64,000 bases of DNA, from NCBI RefSeq assembly GCF_014333585.1, contig NZ_JACSCW010000004.1, positions 682,001 through 746,000 of the forward strand, read 5' to 3'. Within the stretch, counting starts at the first letter, position 1, and each line of letters begins with the position of its first letter. Below are positions 1 to 8,569 of this stretch, one piece after another. The notes beneath the pieces were generated by a model. The model was not told where the DNA came from and searched no databases. It saw only the letters and a list, made by a program, of their open reading frames with translations. Both the position numbers and the translations under genes were made by a program. This DNA is from Hymenobacter sp. BT188. Lineage in GTDB: Bacteria > Bacteroidota > Bacteroidia > Cytophagales > Hymenobacteraceae.

Positions 1-1
1 C

Positions 2-169
2 GCCGCCGGCACCGAAGTGAAGCTGCTGGTAGCCCGCGATGGCCAAATGAAGGAGCTTACGTTCCCGCTGCTGGCCTCAACTGGTCGCCGCTACCGCGTG
101 GAAAAGCTGCCAACTCCGAGCCCGGAGCAGCAGGCAGTGCTGGCCAAATGGTTGCGCACGGCTCAGTAG
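2..169 (+). CDS. C-terminal fragment, probably M61-type (PDZ) peptidase
   Basis: The reading frame is open from the window edge and ends in TAG at 167-169, giving 55 residues. The end of the chain (YRVEKLPTPSPEQQ, then VLAKWLR) resembles the tail of Bacteroidota M61 glycyl-aminopeptidase-like proteins, which finish with a PDZ domain and a sequence of the type 'YR+...NPTPEQ...K.WL'. The catalytic domain lies outside the window, so the family call rests only on this tail. A bidirectional terminator follows at once. Confidence 0.45.
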   Translation, partial: AAGTEVKLLVARDGQMKELTFPLLASTGRRYRVEKLPTPSPEQQAVLAKWLRTAQ

Positions 170-189
170 TATTCGTATTTCTAAGGTAT

Positions 190-226
190 AAAAAAGCCCC
201 CCAGACAATATATAGGGGGCTTTTTT
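190..226. terminator. Bidirectional intrinsic terminator, G6-type
   Basis: Six A, then GCCCCCC, a short loop, GGGGGC and six T. It sits between the convergent M61-like fragment and kup and can serve both. It is an inverted pair of the recurring G6 motif. Confidence 0.9.
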
Positions 227-258
227 GTGAAACAATTGTTGAACTTCGAAGACTATTC

Positions 259-2199
259 TTAACGGATACGCTCTAGCTCTACCTTGCGAACGGGCGCAAT
301 AACCAGAGGTACTTTCTCTACTTTAACGGAGCTGGTTTCCAACCCGAAATACTTCTCTTCCGACGCTATGAACTGCTTGATATAGAAGTAGGCCTGCATC
401 ACCAGTTTTTCCACTAGCGGGAAATCATTCTCGACTGATAAGTACTTTTCCAGTACCACAAAGCGGAAATCGCCGGTCACGTGCTGCTTGCTTAGGGACT
501 CGTAGCGGGACGTAATGTCCACTTCTTTATTGCGTACCAACTCTTCAATTACCTGGCGGAAATAAAGGTTGATCCGTTGTTCCACCCGAAACCCTAAACG
601 GAAGGTGATGCGGAAGGCATCATCGGGCGCGAGCTCTACCACTTTGTATTGCATGGTATATGGCTCGTCGGTGGTGTCAACATGCACAAACCAGTAAATA
701 TCAGCTCGCTTGGGCCGCTTTTGAAAGATGGAATAGATGATTTTGGACTCGATTTCGGTAGCGCGCTCGGCCGAAGTCATGAACACTAAGTGCGTCGAGT
801 ATTTAGGAATGGAATCGTCGTCGCTGAGGTCCTTCAGCGCCTGCATATAAGGCTCAATCTTCACAAATTCCGTGAGGCGACGCTTGATATAATAGGCCCG
901 CAGCCACACGTACATCACCCCAATCAGCGCCAACCCAATAGCCAGCGACACCCAGCCGCCGTGCGGAAACTTGATGAGGTTGGCAATCAGAAAGGCTCCT
1001 TCAATCAGGCCGTACACCACGGCAAATAATACCACGATAGGCATGGCCACCCGTCGCGAACGGAGCCATACTACCAGTAGCGTGGTGGTCATAAGCATGG
1101 TGAGCGTGATGGCCAGACCGTAAGCCGCTTCCATATTTTCGGATCGCTGGAAGTACAGCACCACCCCAATGCAGCCCAGAAATAGCAGCCGATTCATGCT
1201 GGGTACGTACAGTTGACCCTTCATATCGGTTGGGTAATTAAGCTTCACTTTGGGCCACATATTCAAGCGAATAGCCTCTGCCACTAGCGTAAATGAACCC
1301 GTAATAAGGGCTTGGGAGGCAATAATGGCGGCCATTGTGGCAATGCCAATACCGATAAGCAAAAACCACTCGGGCATCAGCTCATAAAACGGGTTGCGGC
1401 CACTGAGCTGCTGACCCTGATGTTCGATCAGCCAGGCGCCTTGCCCAAAGTAATTGATTAGTAGACAGGCTTTTACAAAAATCCAGCTGATGCGAATATT
1501 GCCTTTGCCACAGTGTCCGAGATCGGAGTACAGCGCTTCCGCCCCAGTAGTACACAGAAAAACGGCCCCCAGCAGCCAAAATCCGCCCGGAAAGCGAACG
1601 AGCAAGTCGTAGGCATACGCAGGGTTGGCTGCACGCAGAATGCCAGGATGCTGCGAAATCCAGACGATACCCAGGGTGGCCAGCATACTGAACCAGATCA
1701 GCATGACGGGTCCAAATGCTTTTCCTACTATCTGGGTACCAAAGTTTTGCATTAAAAACAAAGCCGCCAGAATCGCAATGACGATGGGCACCGTCGGGAT
1801 ACCCGGGTACACCGCCTCCAGTCCTTCAATGGCCGACGAGACGGAGATAGGGGGCGTAATAATACCATCGGCGAGTAGGGCAGCACCGCCAATAATAGCG
1901 GGAATAGTAAGCCAAGCTGCACGCCGCCGCACCAGCGCGAAAAGCGAAAAAATGCCCCCCTCACCGTTGTTGTCGGCATTGAGGGTGAGCAATACGTACT
2001 TGATGGAGGTTTGCAGGGTCAGGGTCCAGAAGACGCAGGAAATGCCACCATACACAAGGCGCGGATCGATATTGCCCGGCACAATGGCCTTCATCACATA
2101 GAGCGGCGACGTGCCAATGTCGCCATAGATAATACCGAGCGCGATAAGCAACCCGCCAGTAGAGATGGCGGTGTGTGAGTGCGATTTTGTGGCGTCCAT
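259..2199 (-). CDS. kup: KUP-family potassium uptake transporter
   Basis: A 646-residue inner-membrane K+ uptake protein (K+:H+ symport in characterised Kup). The N-terminus carries the family signature GIIYGDIGTSPLY at about residues 22-34. About 12 hydrophobic segments follow to about residue 440, then a hydrophilic cytoplasmic C-terminal region, as is normal for Kup. The length matches the family. A -7 box (TACCTTTG) lies about 50 bases upstream. Gene ends face the terminator at 190-226. A G6 motif lies inside the gene near 1954. Confidence 0.95.
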   Translation of the reverse strand: MDATKSHSHTAISTGGLLIALGIIYGDIGTSPLYVMKAIVPGNIDPRLVYGGISCVFWTLTLQTSIKYVLLTLNADNNGEGGIFSLFALVRRRAAWLTIPAIIGGAALLADGIITPPISVSSAIEGLEAVYPGIPTVPIVIAILAALFLMQNFGTQIVGKAFGPVMLIWFSMLATLGIVWISQHPGILRAANPAYAYDLLVRFPGGFWLLGAVFLCTTGAEALYSDLGHCGKGNIRISWIFVKACLLINYFGQGAWLIEHQGQQLSGRNPFYELMPEWFLLIGIGIATMAAIIASQALITGSFTLVAEAIRLNMWPKVKLNYPTDMKGQLYVPSMNRLLFLGCIGVVLYFQRSENMEAAYGLAITLTMLMTTTLLVVWLRSRRVAMPIVVLFAVVYGLIEGAFLIANLIKFPHGGWVSLAIGLALIGVMYVWLRAYYIKRRLTEFVKIEPYMQALKDLSDDDSIPKYSTHLVFMTSAERATEIESKIIYSIFQKRPKRADIYWFVHVDTTDEPYTMQYKVVELAPDDAFRITFRLGFRVEQRINLYFRQVIEELVRNKEVDITSRYESLSKQHVTGDFRFVVLEKYLSVENDFPLVEKLVMQAYFYIKQFIASEEKYFGLETSSVKVEKVPLVIAPVRKVELERIR

Positions 2200-2246
2200 G
2201 AAAGTGAGGGGGAAGAGGAAAAGCTAATGCCAAACGAAAAAACGCC

Positions 2247-2254
2247 CAAAGGTA
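2247..2254 (-). promoter_or_regulatory. Putative -7 box of kup promoter
   Basis: The minus strand reads TACCTTTG, an exact match to the Bacteroidota -7 consensus TAnnTTTG, placed about 48 bases before the kup start. No convincing -33 TTTG was found at the usual spacing. Confidence 0.5.
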
Positions 2255-2261
2255 AGGCAAA

Positions 2262-2777
2262 TCAACTCGTAAGTGCCGCCGTATCGGGTGGGGGAGTAGG
2301 TGGTCCCGGCCAGGAGTTCGGGTCGGTTTCGGTGGGGGGCAAATCAGTGGCCCAGGCAGCCACAGCCGCTGCCGCCGCTTCTTCATGGCGCCGCCGGATG
2401 CGACGGTTGGCCTCAGCCGCCAGCTTCTGCCAGGGCAGCGGGTCGCCGGCCAAAGCAAAGTGCAGCGCTTCCCGACCAGCCCGGTACAAGCGCAGCCGAT
2501 TAGTGCCTCGGCTGCCGTAAGCCAAAAGCAAAGCTCCCGCCGTGAGGCCCAGGGCGGCGGGCACGGTGCGCAGCCAGTTCTGTAAAAAAGCTAAAGCAAA
2601 GCCAGCCAGCGTAATGCCCCCCAGCAAAAACCACAGCAGCCACCGAATGGGCTTAAGCTCCACCGCATCCAGTTCCAGCAGGGCAAAGCGCTGCCCGTCT
2701 ACCTCCAGCGCGTCAGCCGTCAGGACCACGCGCCCGTTGGCGCTGCGCAGCGTAGGATCTTCTTCAGAAGGGAGCAT
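2262..2777 (-). CDS. Hypothetical protein with two membrane segments
   Basis: I do not recognise the family with confidence. From the ATG at 2777 the product is 171 residues (MLPSEEDPTL start). It has a hydrophilic N-terminal stretch, two hydrophobic segments at about residues 45-65 and 72-88, a basic region (RRIRRRHEE) and a Pro/Ala-rich tail. The layout resembles DUF6232-like membrane proteins, but that is a guess. The frame stays open to 2882, but the longer version would run into the palindromic repeat at 2829-2928, so the shorter start is preferred. Two G6 motifs (near 2333 and 2616) lie in the gene in different frames. Confidence 0.65.
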   Translation of the reverse strand: MLPSEEDPTLRSANGRVVLTADALEVDGQRFALLELDAVELKPIRWLLWFLLGGITLAGFALAFLQNWLRTVPAALGLTAGALLLAYGSRGTNRLRLYRAGREALHFALAGDPLPWQKLAAEANRRIRRRHEEAAAAAVAAWATDLPPTETDPNSWPGPPTPPPDTAALTS

Positions 2778-2828
2778 GGGGTAAACTGATAATATCTCTA
2801 AACGAGTGCTTTGAGCTGGCCGAACGCT

Positions 2829-2928
2829 GTAGAGACGCGACACTTCGCGTCTCAATCGTTGAACAACACATGCCGCACTCATTAAACAACAACCGCAACG
2901 ATTGAGACGCGAAGTGTCGCGTCTCTCC
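2829..2928. repeat. Palindromic REP-like element, family A (inverted pair)
   Basis: Two perfect 31-base arms in inverted orientation (2831-2861 and 2896-2926) are separated by 34 bases. Each arm is itself a hairpin: GAGACGCG, loop ACACTT, CGCGTCTC would fold within one arm. The 5' edge of the first unit reads GTAG, and the matching edge of the second unit reads GGAG on the minus strand. These are tetranucleotides typical of bacterial REP elements recognised by RAYT transposases. It is a candidate BIME located between the genes at 2262 and 3022. Confidence 0.8.
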
Positions 2929-2958
2929 AGCGTTCTGATTATTCGTCATGATGCGTAT

Positions 2959-3006
2959 AAAATTGCCCCCCAGCCGGCTACTACAAGCAAGTTGGGGGGC
3001 AATTTT
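2959..3006 (-). terminator. Terminator-like inverted repeat after the FKBP gene
   Basis: Two perfect 14-base arms (AAAATTGCCCCCCA at 2959-2972 and its complement at 2993-3006) flank a 20-base loop. It lies just beyond the stop of the minus-strand FKBP gene. The tail is AATTTT rather than a pure T run, so termination strength is uncertain. It is an inverted pair of the CAAATT-type G6 motif. Confidence 0.65.
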
Positions 3007-3021
3007 AATTAGAAGCAAAGC

Positions 3022-3666
3022 TTATTTATTCACCTTCAGCAGCTCCACATCGAAAATCAGCGCCGAGTCGGGGCCGATGTCGCGACCGGCGCCACGCTTG
3101 CCGTAGGCCAGATCAGAGGGGATGTAGAGGCGCCACTTCGAGCCTTCGGGCATCAGCTGGAGCGCTTCTGTCCAGCCGGCAATTACCCCGTTTACTGGGA
3201 ATGAAGCAGGCTGGCCGCGCTGGTAGCTGCTGTCGAATACCGTTCCGTTAGTGAGGGTGCCGTGGTAGTGGGTAGTTACGTTGCTGGTCAGCGAGGGCTT
3301 GGGGCCCGAGCCTTCGGTCAGCACTTCGTATTGCAGGCCGCTGGGCAGGGTGGTTACGCCGGGCTTGTTCTTGTTTTCGGCGAGAAAGTCTTCACCGGCT
3401 TGCTTGTTGTTCATGGCATTAGGGTCGTTTACGGTGGCGTTGCCGTCACCTTGTTGGTCATCCTGGTCTTGCATTTGGCTCTGCAACTGCTCCATCGCAT
3501 TGCGCATCTGGTCCTGCGTGAGACGGCTGGGTTGTCCGGCCAGGCCTTCTTTCATGCTGCTGGCCAGCACCTCGATGTCAAGGTCAAGACCTTGCTGGGC
3601 AAAGTTGCGGGCCAAATCGCGCCCGATGATGTAGCTGATTTGCTCCTTGAGGCTTTCTAAGTTCAT
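3022..3666 (-). CDS. FKBP-type peptidyl-prolyl cis-trans isomerase
   Basis: A 214-residue protein. Residues 1-100 form an FKBP_N dimerisation-type region (MNLESLKEQISYIIGRDLA start) with a Gln/Asp-rich linker near 60-75. The C-terminal half is a complete FKBP domain, with GTVFDSSYQRGQP, GVIAGWTEAL, and YG+RGAG near the end. There is no signal peptide, so it resembles cytoplasmic FklB more than periplasmic FkpA or Mip. It would catalyse prolyl isomerisation during protein folding. It is a single gene, ending in the inverted repeat at 2959-3006. Confidence 0.92.
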   Translation of the reverse strand: MNLESLKEQISYIIGRDLARNFAQQGLDLDIEVLASSMKEGLAGQPSRLTQDQMRNAMEQLQSQMQDQDDQQGDGNATVNDPNAMNNKQAGEDFLAENKNKPGVTTLPSGLQYEVLTEGSGPKPSLTSNVTTHYHGTLTNGTVFDSSYQRGQPASFPVNGVIAGWTEALQLMPEGSKWRLYIPSDLAYGKRGAGRDIGPDSALIFDVELLKVNK

Positions 3667-3873
3667 AAATCACAGATTTTGCTGATTGAGCAGATTTCAC
3701 AGATTCCAACGTGAAATGAAATGCCAACGCAGCGGTGGAAGGGGAAACGAACGACCCGGCGGAGGCCATTGCTACAGTGAAGTACCGAAAACCGGCTCGA
3801 ATAGATGTGGTTTTTTTATTCTTAGCTACTAAACTCCTGATTTTGAAAGATGCTTTTTGGATGGGGCCAAACA

Positions 3874-3905
3874 AAACGGGTCCCGCTGTGCAGCGGAACC
3901 CGTTT
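3874..3905 (-). terminator. Intrinsic terminator after the 45-residue peptide gene
   Basis: A strong hairpin with outer stem AAACGGGT/ACCCGTTT and inner stem CCGCT/AGCGG. On the minus strand it is followed by TTTTGTTTGG. It lies about 45 bases downstream of the small gene at 3950-4087. Confidence 0.7.
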
Positions 3906-3949
3906 CTACTAATTAAAAAAACGTGGCCGTAAAACGGCGACTGAGAAGC

Positions 3950-4087
3950 TTAGCAGTAGTAGCATTCTTCTTCGTCCCGCAGGTCGAAAAACAGGTTAAA
4001 CTCCCGAACCTGCGCGGCCAAATAGCTCAAAGAACCAAGGCCCCCCAGCAATAAAAGCGACGAAACGGTGGCAGTGCTCTTTTTCAT
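3950..4087 (-). CDS. Small hypothetical peptide, 45 residues, Cys-rich end
   Basis: The ATG at 4087 opens a 45-codon frame beginning MKKSTATVSS, followed by a hydrophobic stretch (LLLLGGLGSLSYLAA, about residues 11-25). The end is charged (DLRDEEECYYC) with two cysteines at the terminus. This looks like a signal peptide or membrane anchor with a short exported tail. Support comes from the sensible peptide layout, an isolated position between two larger genes, and a dedicated terminator downstream. No family was recognised. A G6 motif codes for the Leu-Gly-Gly within the hydrophobic stretch. Confidence 0.5.
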   Translation of the reverse strand: MKKSTATVSSLLLLGGLGSLSYLAAQVREFNLFFDLRDEEECYYC

Positions 4088-4207
4088 GTCAATGGTGTAT
4101 GTGGTACTCTATCAGTTTGTTGGGTACAAAGGTAATACGTAAAGATTATTAATATGTTATGCAAGCATAACTAATTTGTTGTCAAGTCAATTCTCGTGTC
4201 ATCCGCA

Positions 4208-5035
4208 TTATCCACGCGGCTTCTTAGCTGCTTCGCCTTGCTGGCTGGCCTTTATCTTCTCTGCTACTTCTACCATCGGGGCCACCCAGATATCCTTTTC
4301 ATTGGCCTTGAGGTAGCGCAGCAGTTGGCGGTGCGCTTTCAAATCCACGTTCAGACTATGGCCGCCGCCCACGCCGTGAAACAGAAACACCAGCACCGTG
4401 CGCGACTGCTGAGCCTTTTTAACCAAGTCAATCAGATACTCGCCCGACTGGCCATTGATCATGTAGCTGTCGATGTTCGTCAGGTCTACTTGCGCGGCTG
4501 TTTGCAGTCCACTCGTAACGCCCCGGGCGGCCACAAAATCGTTTTTTAGCTGGTCATAGAACTTTACGCCGCCAATGTGCAGGTCGCCGCACGGGTAGGC
4601 AAACGTGCGGGCGGTTTTGCCGTCAATGGCAGTCAGCAGCGTGTTCATCGTTCGTACTTCGCTAACTGCCCGGCTCACGGTGTACTTGCTCAGGTCGTTA
4701 TCGGGCGTCACGAAACTGCGGCCGGGCTGGCTGCCGTCGCAGGGGTGCATGAGGGCATGGTTGCCAAGCTCATGGCCGCGCTCGGCCGCTTGTCGCCACT
4801 CACTCAGGCGCTTGCCCACCACGGGTGAGGAGCCAATCAGGTAAAATGTCCCCCGCAGCTTCAACGAGTCGAGCGCTGGAATAGCATTGTCGAGGTCTAC
4901 GTCGATAGCATCGTCATAAGTCAGCACAACGGCGCATTGCTTGTTATTCCAGCTGTTAGCAGCCTGAGCGAAAGCCGCCGATTGACTTGCCAGCAATAGA
5001 GAAGTCGCGAATGTAAAGGATTTAAATAGGCGCAT
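4208..5035 (-). CDS. Secreted polysaccharide deacetylase (CE4 family)
   Basis: The chosen ATG at 5035 gives 275 residues and opens directly with a signal peptide (MRLFKSFTFATSLLLA...AFAQ). The longer frame upstream adds 22 residues that mask it. Motifs fit the NodB/CE4 fold: TYDDA for the catalytic and metal Asp pair, HELGNHALMHP for the metal histidines, TFAYPCGD, and FLFHGVGGGH near the C-terminus. It likely removes N-acetyl groups from an envelope or environmental polysaccharide. The substrate is not predictable. It forms its own transcription unit. Confidence 0.85.
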   Translation of the reverse strand: MRLFKSFTFATSLLLASQSAAFAQAANSWNNKQCAVVLTYDDAIDVDLDNAIPALDSLKLRGTFYLIGSSPVVGKRLSEWRQAAERGHELGNHALMHPCDGSQPGRSFVTPDNDLSKYTVSRAVSEVRTMNTLLTAIDGKTARTFAYPCGDLHIGGVKFYDQLKNDFVAARGVTSGLQTAAQVDLTNIDSYMINGQSGEYLIDLVKKAQQSRTVLVFLFHGVGGGHSLNVDLKAHRQLLRYLKANEKDIWVAPMVEVAEKIKASQQGEAAKKPRG

Positions 5036-5141
5036 GCGCTGGGCAATTAAATTGACTGTGTTTACCATTGATTGGAACACTAGGACATAAGATTTGCACA
5101 TTCAAGCCTGAAAATATAGACTCAGGATGCGTCTTCTAAAC

Positions 5142-6200
5142 TTATTTAACTGCTTCCACCTCCACGCGCCGATTGCGGGCGTCGGGCGAGCGGTAGATTG
5201 GGCGCGAGTCGCCGTAGCCGGCGGTGCTGATGCGCTCCGCCGCAATCCCCGATTTTACCAAGTAAGACTTCACCGCCTCGGCTCGCTGCACCGATAGTAT
5301 CTGGTTTTTCTGGGGCTCCCCAATTTTATCGGTGTGGCCGGACACGCGCAGCTTCAGCGTCGGGCGAGCCTTGAGCTCGGCGGCTAGCTGGTCGAGAGCC
5401 GGAATGGCTGTTGGCAGCAACTCGGGTGTACCCAACTTGAATAGGACAGTGGGTAATACTATCGGCTTGACCGAGGGAGCCAGAATGGGTGCCGCCGGGC
5501 GCGCCGTATCAGCCGGGGCGGGAGTCGGGGCAGCAGCAACTGGCTTTGAAGCTTCCGTTCCACCTACGGTAATAGTAATCGGTACCACCGGGCTCTGACT
5601 GGTGGCAAAATAGCCCTGCGTGAGGTAGAAGGTGGTGGTTTTACTGAGCTTGGTGCGATACGTATTGCCGGTAGCTACGCGCTGCTTCAAATCAGGGTCG
5701 GCGTACCAGCGCACATCCTGACCCGATACGCGCAGGGTGCTTTCCGTATTGGCCGGCACCGTGGGGGACGATTTTAGCTTGATGCGGTACAATGTAAACG
5801 TCCCCACGTCGCAGTCGCCTACTGGGCGGTAGGTCGCATTGCCCACAAGCTTTTCCTGATTCGGATCGTAGGTAAACGTGATGGAGCCATCGCACCAGTA
5901 AGTCCAGGGCGTCTGGCCCGTCTCGCTCAGCTTTCGGGTATGGGTGAGGCTGACCCCGTCTTCCGTACGCGCGCCCTGCATTTCAAACGTAACCGTCATG
6001 GTCGGCTGGTTACCTACTTCCTGATAAAGCACTCCAAATATCTTGGCGTCTTTATTTTGCTGCAAGCGAAGCACGGCTGGCCAGTTGCCTTCTTCCCTGG
6101 GGTCAGTTTCAACGCCCTGCCACTCGCCCGCCAGAGATTGGGCCCGCGCAGGCCCAGCAAGCACGAGGGCTAGTATGCCACACCAAAAGCTGAGTTTCAT
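5142..6200 (-). CDS. OmpA-family outer membrane protein
   Basis: A 352-residue protein with a signal peptide (MKLSFWCGILALVLAGPARAQ). A beta-rich N-terminal domain of about 130 residues follows (SLAGEWQGVETDP onward), then a Pro/Ala linker near residue 230. The C-terminal OmpA-like peptidoglycan-binding domain covers about residues 250-352, with SGHTDKIGEP, LSVQRAEAVKSYL and RNRRVEVEA. It probably tethers the outer membrane to peptidoglycan. The N-terminal domain was not identified. Confidence 0.88.
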   Translation of the reverse strand: MKLSFWCGILALVLAGPARAQSLAGEWQGVETDPREEGNWPAVLRLQQNKDAKIFGVLYQEVGNQPTMTVTFEMQGARTEDGVSLTHTRKLSETGQTPWTYWCDGSITFTYDPNQEKLVGNATYRPVGDCDVGTFTLYRIKLKSSPTVPANTESTLRVSGQDVRWYADPDLKQRVATGNTYRTKLSKTTTFYLTQGYFATSQSPVVPITITVGGTEASKPVAAAPTPAPADTARPAAPILAPSVKPIVLPTVLFKLGTPELLPTAIPALDQLAAELKARPTLKLRVSGHTDKIGEPQKNQILSVQRAEAVKSYLVKSGIAAERISTAGYGDSRPIYRSPDARNRRVEVEAVK

Positions 6201-6357
6201 ACCTGTATACTTGAGTTTAGCTTATTTATGATAGATACGAAGCCACTATAAGAAGGTGAGGGGCAACAGTGAGTTGCTTCTAACGCCCAACTACCGCAAG
6301 TTTAGTATACTGTGTCCCCGATTGTCAACAGTCATTAACTCGTCCGGGCTTCATTGG

Positions 6358-6372
6358 CTGGGGGGCTTTTTT
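6358..6372. repeat. Single G6 motif, intergenic
   Basis: CTGGGGGGCTTTTTT without an inverted partner. It lies between the divergent genes starting at 6200 (minus) and 6409 (plus). Confidence 0.6.
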
Positions 6373-6408
6373 GCCTGATTTCTCAATCCTTACTCCCATT
6401 ACTGTAGT

Positions 6409-7656
6409 ATGAAGATGATGAAATTCTGGCTGTTACTGTTATTTACTGGCCTCGGCACCAGCGCGTTTGCGCAGCAGTTGGCAACGCTGGAAGTAACCTT
6501 GCCGCGCTCCACTAACCAGCAAATTATACCGGTGCAGACGAGCCTAGATGCCATCACATCCCTGTCGGACGCTGAACTGAGCTTAGTAGAAGTACAGGGC
6601 AATATCCGCACTCCCGTGCCCTACCAGATTGAGAAAGCAAAAGCCCGAATTCTTCACTGGAACGTTGAAAACCGCAGCAGCACTCTGACGAAGCGAACGT
6701 ACGAACTGGTGAAAGGAGCGAAGACAAAAAAGCCACCTACCATCAACATAGTCGACAAAGAGGGCGCTCTGCTTGTTCAGGCCGGCGCGAAGAACCTGCT
6801 TCAATACAACTACCACACGGTGTATCCGCCCACCGGCATCGATACGGCGTTTAAGCGCAGCGGCTTTATCCATCCACTCTGGTCGCCCGGCGGGCAAGAG
6901 TTAACCCGCATTCAGGCCCCTGATCATTACCACCACTACGGCATCTGGAACCCCTGGACGCACGTGCTATTCGAAGGCGACACCGTTGATTTCTGGAACC
7001 TGAAAGACCGGAAAGGCACCGTGCGCTTCACTGGCGTGGTTTCCAAAACCGATGGCCCCGTATTCAGCGAATATCAGGTTGAGCAAGAGCACGTGGCGTT
7101 TAAGAAGGGCGGCAAAGAAAAAGTAGCCTTGAACGAGCTGCAAACGGTGCGGGTGTATCAGCCCAGCAATGCCGATTACTACATAGCCGACGTGACCATC
7201 AACCTCACATGTGCCAGCCCCAGCCCGGTGCGGCTGCTCACGTATCGGTACGGGGGCTTTGGCTGGCGAGCCACCGAAAAATGGAACAAGGACAACAGCG
7301 AAATCCTGACCTCGGGGGGCAAAACCCGCAAAGACGCCGACGGCTCCACGGCCCGCTGGTGCATTGTGCAGGGTGAACTCGACAAAGACTACGGCGGAGC
7401 CCTGATGATGTCATCTCCCGCCAACTACAACCACCCGGAACCGCTGCGGGTGTGGCCCGAAACGCAGAATGGTAAAGGCGACGTATTCGTGAACTATTCG
7501 CCCACCAAAAACAAAGACTGGCTTCTGAGCCCCGGCCAAACCTACACGCTGCGCTACCGGCTGCTGGTGTTCAACGGCCGCTACACCAAAGAGCAAGCGG
7601 AAACCAACTGGCATTATTTCAGCCAGCCGCCCACCGTTTCCGTCAAGCGTAAGTAA
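6409..7656 (+). CDS. DUF6807 / 'PmoA family' secreted protein
   Basis: A 415-residue protein with a signal peptide ending at AFAQ (about residue 22). The motif DHYHHYGIWNPWTHV near residue 170 and the segment RSGFIHPLWSPGGQELTR are hallmarks of the DUF6807 family. That family is annotated as PmoA-like despite having no shown link to methane oxidation, and it is common in carbohydrate-active loci of Bacteroidota and Planctomycetota. The true reaction is unknown. It is followed 39 bases later by a bicupin gene, probably in one operon. Confidence 0.85.
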   Translation: MKMMKFWLLLLFTGLGTSAFAQQLATLEVTLPRSTNQQIIPVQTSLDAITSLSDAELSLVEVQGNIRTPVPYQIEKAKARILHWNVENRSSTLTKRTYELVKGAKTKKPPTINIVDKEGALLVQAGAKNLLQYNYHTVYPPTGIDTAFKRSGFIHPLWSPGGQELTRIQAPDHYHHYGIWNPWTHVLFEGDTVDFWNLKDRKGTVRFTGVVSKTDGPVFSEYQVEQEHVAFKKGGKEKVALNELQTVRVYQPSNADYYIADVTINLTCASPSPVRLLTYRYGGFGWRATEKWNKDNSEILTSGGKTRKDADGSTARWCIVQGELDKDYGGALMMSSPANYNHPEPLRVWPETQNGKGDVFVNYSPTKNKDWLLSPGQTYTLRYRLLVFNGRYTKEQAETNWHYFSQPPTVSVKRK

Positions 7657-7695
7657 CGGTATTCAATTTTTACTAATTCTGCCAAATATCTAGCT

Positions 7696-8472
7696 ATGAA
7701 AACTGCTTTACTTATTGTGGTAGCCCTATTATTGGGCAGCACTGCTCCAACGGCTGATCTTCCATCCGCAGTGTACAAAGGCACCACCCGAACTACGGAA
7801 AAGGGCGGAGAGCAGGTCCTATTCATAAAAGGCAGCACCCTCGATTTGACGCAACTGGAGGTGTACATCTTTACCCTGAAGGCTGGGCAGGCCAACCAAG
7901 CCCAACCAGCCGCCACCGATGCAGAGGAATTGGTAGTGGTGAAGGAGGGAAGCCTCGCCGCCACCATTCAGGACTCAACCAAAATCCTCGGCCCCGGCGG
8001 TGTCATGCTCATTGGCGCCGGCGACAAACAACGATTGCGCAATGTGTCGGGGGCGCCTACCACGTATTATGTGCTGCGCTACAAGTCGAAAGACGGCGTA
8101 GACCAGCAACGGGCCCAGGCAGGCGGCGGCTCCTTTATGAAGGATTGGGGCCAGTTTAAAGTTGTGAAAACCGATACAAAGGAGACGCGGCCCGTCTTCG
8201 ACCGGCCATCAAGCATGTTCCAGCGGTTTGATGTGCACGCTACTATGCTCATGCCGGGCATTGCCAGCCATCCGCCGCACACGCACCGCACGGAGGAGAT
8301 TATTCTGATGACGCAAGGCAGCGGCGAGATTCTGATCGATCAGAAAGCGCACAAGGCCACGGCGGGCGATGTCGTTTTTCTGGAAGCCAACGTACCCCAC
8401 GCCTTCACCAACACCGGAAAAGAACCTTGCGGCTATTTTGCCATTCAATGGCACAGCAACGCAGAAAAGTAG
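7696..8472 (+). CDS. Secreted bicupin protein
   Basis: A 258-residue protein with an N-terminal signal-like hydrophobic segment (MKTALLIVVALLLGSTAP). It has two cupin folds. The first, at about 50-140, lacks clear metal histidines. The second, at about 175-255, has HPPHTHRTEEIILMTQGSGE and a later VPHAFTN, consistent with the HxHx(n)E...H metal-binding set. Substrate unknown. It sits directly behind the DUF6807 gene, so a joint role in sugar-derived substrate handling is possible but inferred. Confidence 0.8.
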   Translation: MKTALLIVVALLLGSTAPTADLPSAVYKGTTRTTEKGGEQVLFIKGSTLDLTQLEVYIFTLKAGQANQAQPAATDAEELVVVKEGSLAATIQDSTKILGPGGVMLIGAGDKQRLRNVSGAPTTYYVLRYKSKDGVDQQRAQAGGGSFMKDWGQFKVVKTDTKETRPVFDRPSSMFQRFDVHATMLMPGIASHPPHTHRTEEIILMTQGSGEILIDQKAHKATAGDVVFLEANVPHAFTNTGKEPCGYFAIQWHSNAEK

Positions 8473-8505
8473 TCGTGCCCTGACTTTAATTACGTACAGT
8501 ATGCC

Positions 8506-8519
8506 TTGGGGGGCAAATT
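8506..8519. repeat. Single G6 motif, intergenic
   Basis: TTGGGGGGCAAATT between the convergent bicupin and arsM genes, with no inverted partner. Confidence 0.55.
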
Positions 8520-8534
8520 CAATGGGCATTATTC

Positions 8535-8569
8535 AAACCAGTTGCTACTGCTTCAGCAGCAACTGGTTT
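8535..8569. terminator. Hairpin overlapping the end of arsM
   Basis: The stem AAACCAGTTGCT/AGCAACTGGTTT has an 11-base loop that contains the arsM stop codon. It is symmetrical enough to act on both converging transcripts, but a T run is weak on either side. The 3' arm encodes the final Thr-Ser-Cys-Cys of arsM. Confidence 0.55.
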
